DNA from: Desulfobacterales bacterium
GTDB taxonomy: Bacteria; Desulfobacterota; DSM-4660; Desulfatiglandales; B25-G16
Length of the DNA: 11,587 nt
Reading direction: 5' to 3'
Assembly (NCBI GenBank): GCA_030672485.1
Contig: DAOVGH010000011.1
Coordinates: 1 to 11,587, forward strand
Shown here: positions 6,867-11,587 of the stretch, piece by piece
Position numbering within the stretch: the stretch's first letter is position 1
How the letters are laid out: every line of letters starts with the position of its first letter
Position numbers and translations under genes: made by a program
Notes under the pieces: model-generated
The model's input: only the letters and a program-made list of their open reading frames with translations
Told to the model about the DNA's origin: nothing
The model's database searches: none

Positions 6867-7817
6867 CTAATCTTGTTTAAGTTTTCTCTTGGCGATCTCC
6901 GCCTCTTTAGTGCCTGGAAACTTCTTAAGCACTTTCTTAAATACGAGATTTGCAGTTGTCTTATCATTTATTTTCTCAAATGCGAACGCCTGGTGTAACA
7001 TGGCTATTGGAACCTTATTTCCATTTGGATAGCCATTAATGACCCTTTGATAGGCCAAAATTGCCTCCTCGTACTTCTTCAAGTCCCTATGAGACTCACC
7101 GATCCAGAAATAGGCATTATCCCCAAGGTCGGACTTGGGGTACAATCTAAGGAAGTCTTCAAAACCTGCTTTAGCCTCCTCATACCGGCCTTCCCTATAG
7201 CACGCCAATGCCCTATCGTAGATAGCTGACTCTGTTAGTTTCTTCTTCTCGCGGACGGAAACATCCTTTTGCCCAATCTCCTGAGCAGACGGGGCCTTCT
7301 CTAACCCGGCCTTTTTCTTCTTAGCTGAGGTCTCAATACCAAAATAATTTTCAATCTTATCTATGCTTGCTTTGAGGCCATCAATCATAGAAGAAAATTC
7401 TTTCATCTGGGACACCATGGCATCCTCTTTAGTAGTATCTTCCTCTATAGTCCTCTTCAACAATTGACTGTTATCTTCTGCCCTCCCGGTCAATGTTTGG
7501 ATATCTTCCCTCATTCCCACAAGGTCCGCTCCGAGTTGGGCGAGATGCAAGCGCAGAGCCTCCTGACCCCCTTTCAGGGCCTTTCGATCCTCTTTCAAGG
7601 TCTCTTCCATCTCCTTTTGCTTGGCCTCGTTTGCCTTGATTGTCCCTTCCAGTTTCTTTATCGATTTCTCAAATCTCTTCCCGTCTTTCCTCGTTTGTCG
7701 ATAGATGGCATGGAGCTGGTTATTGAGAGAAATTATATCCTTGTGGGAGGCACAAGATGTTGCAAAAAAAATAGCAACTGGAAGAAAGATGAGAGATTTT
7801 ATGAATACGTGAACCAT
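6867..7817 (-). CDS. cpoB: Tol-Pal associated protein CpoB/YbgF, lipoprotein form
   Basis: Last gene of the tol-pal cluster. In E. coli CpoB binds TolA and links outer-membrane constriction to PBP1B-driven cell-wall synthesis. The 316-aa product has a lipoprotein signal (FLPVAIFFATSC, Cys22), so it is probably anchored in a membrane, unlike soluble periplasmic E. coli CpoB. Residues ~28-155 are charged, heptad-like coiled coil (trimerisation region in the family). A short Lys-rich linker (165-195) leads to about three TPR repeats at ~197-305 (IYDRALACYREGRYEEA, AYFWIGESHRDLKKYEEAI, AMLHQAFAFEKINDK). GAGGGG (7818-7823) directly abuts the ATG at 7817, which is unusually tight. A 164-nt spacer with a hidden frame and a hairpin separates it from pal. 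Confidence 0.9.
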   Translation of the reverse strand: MVHVFIKSLIFLPVAIFFATSCASHKDIISLNNQLHAIYRQTRKDGKRFEKSIKKLEGTIKANEAKQKEMEETLKEDRKALKGGQEALRLHLAQLGADLVGMREDIQTLTGRAEDNSQLLKRTIEEDTTKEDAMVSQMKEFSSMIDGLKASIDKIENYFGIETSAKKKKAGLEKAPSAQEIGQKDVSVREKKKLTESAIYDRALACYREGRYEEAKAGFEDFLRLYPKSDLGDNAYFWIGESHRDLKKYEEAILAYQRVINGYPNGNKVPIAMLHQAFAFEKINDKTTANLVFKKVLKKFPGTKEAEIAKRKLKQD

Positions 7818-7862
7818 CCCCTCAATCCCGTACCGTACCCCCGGAACCCATATCCAGTAAAC

Positions 7863-7976
7863 TTACCTCGGGGGCCTCTTTTCCCTGATATGGTACCCAA
7901 GCTCGATTAGCTTGGGCAGCAAAAACCACTTTTCCGTACCCAAAAAGGCCTTGCCTCCCCGATACCTAAATCTCAA
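7863..7976 (-). CDS. Small ORF candidate between pal and cpoB (37 aa)
   Basis: On the operon strand a frame opens at TTG 7976, just after the pal stop, and ends at TAA 7863-7865, 45 nt before cpoB. AAGGA overlapping the last pal codon lies about 9 nt upstream of the TTG. The peptide starts L/M-RFRYRGGKAFLGTEKWF and continues LLPKLIELGYHIREKRPPR. It looks more protein-like than most chance frames and is basic. The frame stays open upstream into the pal coding region, so it could also be the remnant end of a decayed gene. No family recognised. The perfect hairpin at 7896-7916 lies inside it. Confidence 0.25.
   Translation of the reverse strand: MRFRYRGGKAFLGTEKWFLLPKLIELGYHIREKRPPR
7896..7916 (-). 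other. Perfect 8-bp hairpin between pal and cpoB
   Basis: CCCAAGCT-CGATT-AGCTTGGG is a perfect 8-bp stem with a 5-nt loop. On the operon strand the next bases are TACCATATC, without a T-run, so it is not a classical terminator. In a polycistronic tol-pal mRNA such a stem can act as a processing or stability element that lowers cpoB relative to pal; that role is inferred. Confidence 0.5.
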
Positions 7977-7981
7977 AAAGA

Positions 7982-8641
7982 CTATTCCTTTATGATCACG
8001 AAGTCATCGCGTCTGTTCTGGGACCATGATTCTTCATCATGACCGAAGAAAAGAGGCCTCTCCTCGCCATAACTCATGGTCTCTATTCTGTAAGAAGAGA
8101 CTCCGAGAGAGACTAAAAAATTCCTTGCGCTAGTGGACCTTCTTTCCCCCAAGGCAATGTTGTACTCGTTGGTACCCCTTTCATCACAGTTACCCTCAAT
8201 CCGTACAGAGATGTTTGGGTTATCTTTCAGGAATTCTGCCTTTTCCTTAAGGATAGCCCTATATTCTGGTTTGATGAAAAACTTATCAAAATCAAAATAT
8301 ATTAGCTCCCCTTCAAATCTTGCGGCCCTTCTGTCCAGCAAGGCCTCTTCCTCTGCCTCAGGCTCCCATCTCTCGGCCAATTCTACTTCCTCAGGCCTCT
8401 CAATCTCGACTTCCTCTTCCCTTTCAACTTCCTCTTCCTCCTCCTCGACTTCAATGGCTAATTCCTCGGCCACTTCCTCGGCTGGCAGCTCTTCCTCCTC
8501 AACCTCCACTACCTCCTCCTCAGGAGGGGCAGTGATTTCTTTCTCTTCTACTACCACCTGCTTTTTGGCGCACGAGGAAAGCAAGAAAATGGATGAACAT
8601 GCAAAGACCACCATTGTTGCAATTGCTAGATGCCTCTTCAT
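7982..8641 (-). CDS. pal: Peptidoglycan-associated lipoprotein Pal
   Basis: Outer-membrane lipoprotein that binds the meso-diaminopimelate of peptidoglycan and TolB. 219 aa, with lipobox LSSC (Cys24) after a standard signal. Residues ~110-219 are the OmpA-like domain: LIYFDFDKFFIKPEY, VRIEGNCDERGTNEYNIALG, YRIETMSYGEERP. The DERG...ALGERR signature holds the peptidoglycan-contact Asp and Arg of the family. Between lipobox and domain lies an extreme acidic linker: 37 of residues 31-100 are Glu. The C-terminus ends NRRDDFVIIKE, close to the usual NRRxxF. GGGAGG lies 9 nt before the ATG at 8641. It follows tolB after 136 nt and may have its own promoter (8703-8731). Confidence 0.96.
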   Translation of the reverse strand: MKRHLAIATMVVFACSSIFLLSSCAKKQVVVEEKEITAPPEEEVVEVEEEELPAEEVAEELAIEVEEEEEEVEREEEVEIERPEEVELAERWEPEAEEEALLDRRAARFEGELIYFDFDKFFIKPEYRAILKEKAEFLKDNPNISVRIEGNCDERGTNEYNIALGERRSTSARNFLVSLGVSSYRIETMSYGEERPLFFGHDEESWSQNRRDDFVIIKE

Positions 8642-8702
8642 GACTATTTACCTCCCTGTTTAAGGTTGTTTGCGTAAATCCTCACTATTTTACAAGTTTA
8701 GG

Positions 8703-8731
8703 ACAATACCATTGCTCGATTACGGTTTCAA
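8703..8731 (-). promoter_or_regulatory. Internal promoter candidate for pal (and cpoB)
   Basis: On the minus strand TTGAAA (8731-8726), a 17-bp spacer, then TATTGT (8708-8703); five and four consensus matches. It sits in the tolB-pal spacer about 60 nt before the pal ATG. A separate promoter would fit the higher level of Pal than of the other Tol proteins known in enterics, but here that is inference. Confidence 0.35.
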
Positions 8732-8777
8732 GTGTTTAGATGTCAAATAATACTTTTCTTAAAAAAGATGTGGGTCA

Positions 8778-10142
8778 TTATTTTGAATACTGAGCCCATG
8801 AAGGGGAGAGCTGCTCACCTTTAGAAAATGTTACCTTCCTTTGATTTTCCCCGTTGGCATTAGCAATGAAAATATGGTAGTTGCCACCTGCTCTGTTAGA
8901 ACTAAAGGCAATATACCGCCCATCTGGAGACCAACACGGATTCTCATTATTACTTTGACCTTGAGTAACTCTGCGCAGATCCTTTCCATCCGGTGAAATA
9001 GTATATACATCGAAGTGATGATCGAAAGAACCAGCAAAGGCTATCCGATCGAGTTTTGACCAGGCTGGTGAGGTATTATAGTTTCCTTGAAAGGTTAATC
9101 TCTCTACCTGGCTACTCACTAGGTCAAGGATATATATCTGGGGAGAGCCAGATCTATTGGAAACAAAGGCCATTTTTTTGCCGTCAGGGGAAAAAGTTGG
9201 GGATACATCGATCCCCCAATTTTTCGTCAGCCTCTTCAATATCTTGCCTGTTGTGTCAATCAAATAGATGTCTGGATTTCCACTAATGGTAAGGGTCAGG
9301 GCAAGCTCCTTTCCGTTTGGCCTCCAGGCGGCAGCGATATTTAGGCCTTTTCTATCAGAGATCTTTGTCACCGATTCTCTGAGCACATCATGCATGAAAA
9401 GTACGGTCCCGGAATTACGAAAAGACGTATACATCAGTCTTTCTCCCAGGGGAGACCACCTTGGTGAAAGCGTTATTGTATTGTAAGAGGTTATTTGCTT
9501 CAGATTATGCCCATCATAGTCAGATAGGTAAATCTCTTTATGCCCGGTGGAGGTTCCAACAAAGGCCAGCTTGGTCAAAAATGGCCCAGGATCACCGGTC
9601 AGCGTACGGATGATCTCGTTCCCGAGGCGATGAATGAGATATCTTGATTCATCAACTATCCCTAACGCCCTTTTCCCGTAAAGCTGTTTGCCGGAAAAGA
9701 CATCAAATAATCTTATCACTACCTTAAGCTGCTGGCCGATACATTCATAACCCCCTTTTATAAGGAGTTCGGCCCCGATGACGGACCAATCTTTGAAATG
9801 GATGCTATCACGGGTAATGCCAGCCTCTGGCCGTTCAATAAAGGAGCCCTTATCCAGTGGCTTGAAATAACCGCTCAGATCCAAATCGTTGGACATAATC
9901 TCGGAAAGTTCCCGGCCTAGGTCGGGATGTTCGTTTTTCTTACCCAGGTATTTAAAATCGGGTATAGCTACAGATATCCTCCTCATTGAAGGAGAGGTTA
10001 TGTCTATGTAAAGTCTGCCCTCTACTCCCTCTGTCTGGAGGATAATGCCTATCCCTAGAACCAAAATCCATACAAGTATCCGGAAGATGCCCCTCGTATT
10101 AAACAAGATCTTTGAGACTAAAATTGATTTCAACTTCATCAT
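8778..10142 (-). CDS. tolB: Tol-Pal system beta-propeller protein TolB
   Basis: Periplasmic protein that binds Pal, and is pulled from it by TolA. 454 aa. A hydrophobic signal segment lies at ~20-38 after a long, basic 19-residue n-region. The mature start RLYIDITSPSMRRISVAIPD (43-62) is typical. Residues ~43-180 are the N-terminal alpha/beta domain and ~185-454 the six-bladed propeller with WSPDG-type repeats (WSPLGERLMYTS, FSPDGKKMAFVSNR, WSPDGRYIAFSSNR). One blade reads WSKLDRIAFAG, a shortened version of the motif. The gene starts inside tolA, overlapping it by 44 nt. Tandem ATGs at 10142 and 10139 follow AGGAAGAGGT; no ATG, GTG or well-placed TTG after the tolA stop would keep the signal intact. 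The N-terminal segment that interacts with TolA and Pal in E. coli should follow cleavage. Confidence 0.95.
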   Translation of the reverse strand: MMKLKSILVSKILFNTRGIFRILVWILVLGIGIILQTEGVEGRLYIDITSPSMRRISVAIPDFKYLGKKNEHPDLGRELSEIMSNDLDLSGYFKPLDKGSFIERPEAGITRDSIHFKDWSVIGAELLIKGGYECIGQQLKVVIRLFDVFSGKQLYGKRALGIVDESRYLIHRLGNEIIRTLTGDPGPFLTKLAFVGTSTGHKEIYLSDYDGHNLKQITSYNTITLSPRWSPLGERLMYTSFRNSGTVLFMHDVLRESVTKISDRKGLNIAAAWRPNGKELALTLTISGNPDIYLIDTTGKILKRLTKNWGIDVSPTFSPDGKKMAFVSNRSGSPQIYILDLVSSQVERLTFQGNYNTSPAWSKLDRIAFAGSFDHHFDVYTISPDGKDLRRVTQGQSNNENPCWSPDGRYIAFSSNRAGGNYHIFIANANGENQRKVTFSKGEQLSPSWAQYSK

Positions 10143-10977
10143 ACCTCTTCCTGTAACCTTGTGGAAATCCGGGTAGAGGGTCTGATTTCTCTATGGCCTT
10201 CAGCACAGAGTCATCAAATAAACGATCGTTAGATCGCATCTTAAACCAGGTCTTCAAAATCCTTCCGTTCCTCTTGACAGTCACTATAACTACCGCCTCG
10301 GGGATTTTGCCTCCTTTTAGATTAAGAAGGGCGACGGGATAGGACCAATTACTTTTGATGGTATCCTCGATCTCCATCTGATAGAGTTTAAGGGTTGTAC
10401 CTACATCCGAAGAGATCCCGGACATCAAACCCTTGTTTCCTCCCTTGAGGGCAGCTTTACTATCTCCTCCTTTATCCGAAGACATCCCACTCTTTTCATC
10501 CTTGGGGAGGGCCTTCGTACCCCCTTCAGATTTGTCCCGGGTCTTTTCGGGTTGGACTTCCCTCACATCTTCAAGCTTTCTTTCAATTTTAGATATGGCC
10601 TTATCAATAAGCTCTGACGGGGAATGAGCTTTCTCTCTGGATGTTGCTATAGGTATTGGAGAAACTCTTTTTGCTAAAATAGGGGCGGCCTTCTTCTTAA
10701 GGGCAATCCGCCGGGTCTTGGCGGTTAGTATATGAGATGTTTCGCTTGTTTTTGCTATGCCGGCTCTACCTCCTCCCTTGACCCCGCTCTTAAGGCCTGA
10801 TGGAGAGCCAACTAACTCAACATGATATACCCTTCCCTCTATAGATGGATAGCGGATAGTGGTCTGTGGAATGAATAGGATTGTAGAGAAAACAGTTAAA
10901 TGAAAAAAGACCGATAGGGTCATCATCTGGCCCCATCTCTCTTCCTTAAATCCTGAATTGACAAGTGTTGCTGTCAT
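10099..10977 (-). CDS. tolA: TolA / TonB-family energy-transducing protein of the Tol system
   Basis: Inner-membrane protein that carries TolQR motion across the periplasm to TolB and Pal. 292 aa. A single transmembrane anchor lies at ~18-37 (MMTLSVFFHLTVFSTILFI), cytoplasmic N-terminus first. Residues ~50-195 are a polar linker rich in Lys, Gly, Ser and Glu, without the long Ala-rich helix of enteric TolA. Residues ~198-290 are the TonB-like C-terminal domain (YQMEIEDTIKSNWSYP, VIVTVKRNGRILKTWFKMRS, FDDSVLKAIEKSDPLPGFP). The ATG overlaps the tolR stop by 4 nt (ATGA), and its 3' end overlaps tolB. Sequence alone makes it a TonB-type protein; its place between tolR and tolB makes it TolA. Confidence 0.9.
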   Translation of the reverse strand: MTATLVNSGFKEERWGQMMTLSVFFHLTVFSTILFIPQTTIRYPSIEGRVYHVELVGSPSGLKSGVKGGGRAGIAKTSETSHILTAKTRRIALKKKAAPILAKRVSPIPIATSREKAHSPSELIDKAISKIERKLEDVREVQPEKTRDKSEGGTKALPKDEKSGMSSDKGGDSKAALKGGNKGLMSGISSDVGTTLKLYQMEIEDTIKSNWSYPVALLNLKGGKIPEAVVIVTVKRNGRILKTWFKMRSNDRLFDDSVLKAIEKSDPLPGFPQGYRKRYDEVEINFSLKDLV

Positions 10978-11381
10978 TTATGCAAGGGCTCGGTTATCAT
11001 TCCCACCTTGGTAATTCCAGCCTCCTTAACCCGAGCCATAACCTTGATTACAAAGCCATAAGGCACATCCTTATCAGCCTGCAAGAAGATCTCCTTTACT
11101 GCTCTATTGGCAAATATCTTTTCTAGTTTTTCCTTGAGGGTCCCAAGTTCAATTTTATAATCCTCAATAAAGATGAGCCTTGTCTTAGTTATAGATAATA
11201 CTAAGGGATCCTCTTTGCTCTTTACGCTTTTGCTTTCCGTTCTAGGAAGATCTACCTTGACCCCATGCATCATCATGGGCGCTGTCACCATAAATATGAC
11301 GAGCAATACCAACATCACATCAACCAGGGGTGTTACATTGATATCTGATATCACATCCTGCCTGTTTTCCCCCACATCCAT
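10974..11381 (-). CDS. tolR: ExbD/TolR-family proton-channel subunit TolR
   Basis: Forms the proton-driven motor with TolQ. 135 aa. The short cytoplasmic N-terminus is followed by DINVTPLVDVMLVLLVIFMV (13-32), in which Asp21 corresponds to the essential transmembrane proton-carrying Asp of TolR (Asp23 in E. coli). Residues ~44-133 form the periplasmic domain (VDLPRTES, LQADKDVPYGFVIKVM, ITKVGMITEP). The start is ATG at 11381, two nt after the tolQ stop, with AGAGG upstream in the tolQ end. It overlaps tolA by 4 nt. Confidence 0.95.
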   Translation of the reverse strand: MDVGENRQDVISDINVTPLVDVMLVLLVIFMVTAPMMMHGVKVDLPRTESKSVKSKEDPLVLSITKTRLIFIEDYKIELGTLKEKLEKIFANRAVKEIFLQADKDVPYGFVIKVMARVKEAGITKVGMITEPLHK

Positions 11382-11383
11382 TA

Positions 11384-11587
11384 CTATTCGCCTCTTGCCC
11401 TTTCGATTGATGCCCTCCTGATGAGCCCTCTTTCCAGTAAACCCATAAGGTCAGAGATGAAATTTCCCATCTCTATCTGAGATGCCCTTGTCCTGCGGTT
11501 AAAATAATTGAAGGCCACAACTGCCGGTATAGCTGCCGCTAGTCCTGCGGCCGTAGCAATCAGGGCCTCAGCTATACCGGGGGCCAC
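11384..11587 (-). CDS. tolQ: MotA/TolQ/ExbB-family proton-channel subunit TolQ, C-terminal part (runs off right edge)
   Basis: The last 67 residues of TolQ; the start is outside the window. VAPGIAEALIATAAGLAAAI followed by PAVVAFNYFNRR is the conserved third transmembrane segment of the MotA/TolQ/ExbB family. The GTG at the very edge codes the internal Val of this motif and is not a start. The C-terminal tail (FISDLMGLLERGLIRR) is typical of the family. The adjacent TolR and TolA identify it as TolQ rather than ExbB. Confidence 0.92.
   Translation of the reverse strand: MAPGIAEALIATAAGLAAAIPAVVAFNYFNRRTRASQIEMGNFISDLMGLLERGLIRRASIERARGE

Noticed and set aside
8133..8663. Long plus-strand frame opposite pal, very Ser-rich
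   Set aside because: It is the antisense reading of the GAG/GAA-rich Pal linker; its low complexity follows directly from pal, and it has no supporting ribosome site or family resemblance.
8736..8772. Eleven-codon frame beginning at the tolB stop (TAATG, MTHIFFKKSII)
   Set aside because: Too short and AT-rich; the TAATG overlap alone is weak evidence and no ribosome site is present.

Overview
The window carries chromosomal housekeeping genes of a Gram-negative bacterium with an LPS outer membrane. It has the LptD/LptE outer-membrane LPS translocon, almost the whole Tol-Pal system, one folate enzyme, one rRNA methyltransferase and a peptidoglycan-hexosaminidase-type protein. Moderate GC, the protein sequence style (LptE starting CGYRF, a lipoprotein-type CpoB, a Pal with a GNCDERG motif) and the gene set suggest a deltaproteobacterial (Desulfobacterota-like) organism. 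That placement is inference; no rRNA or taxonomic marker is present. I see no mobile element, CRISPR array, tRNA or rRNA.

Layout from left to right. The 5' part of an RlmD/RumA-family 23S rRNA m5U methyltransferase runs leftward off the window (1-494). A 616-nt gene-poor divergent spacer follows (495-1110). It holds possible promoter and hairpin structures and two small-ORF candidates, one of which overlaps the lptD start codon as TAATG. lptD and lptE then run rightward (1111-4059). folC (4146-5468) points left and converges on lptE. A divergent promoter region (5469-5632) leads into a rightward DUF1343/NamZ-type gene (5633-6808). The rest is a leftward tolQ(partial)-tolR-tolA-tolB-pal-cpoB cluster (6867-11587), in the usual order, with overlaps or a very short gap from tolQ to tolB, then longer spacers before pal and cpoB.

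How the genes work together. LptD and LptE insert LPS into the outer leaflet. TolQRA (inner membrane, proton-driven), TolB (periplasm) and Pal (outer-membrane lipoprotein bound to peptidoglycan) constrict the outer membrane at division, and CpoB links this to cell-wall synthesis. NamZ-type proteins release terminal N-acetylmuramic acid from peptidoglycan fragments, so most of the window concerns the cell envelope. FolC and RlmD are unrelated housekeeping enzymes.

No new multi-gene system is evident. The points most worth a second look are the small ORF translationally abutting lptD and its foldable leader, a hidden 37-codon frame with a strong hairpin between pal and cpoB, a Pal with a 70-residue segment that is more than half glutamate, a NamZ homologue that cannot have a signal peptide, and an LptD whose cysteine layout differs from the E. 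coli one.
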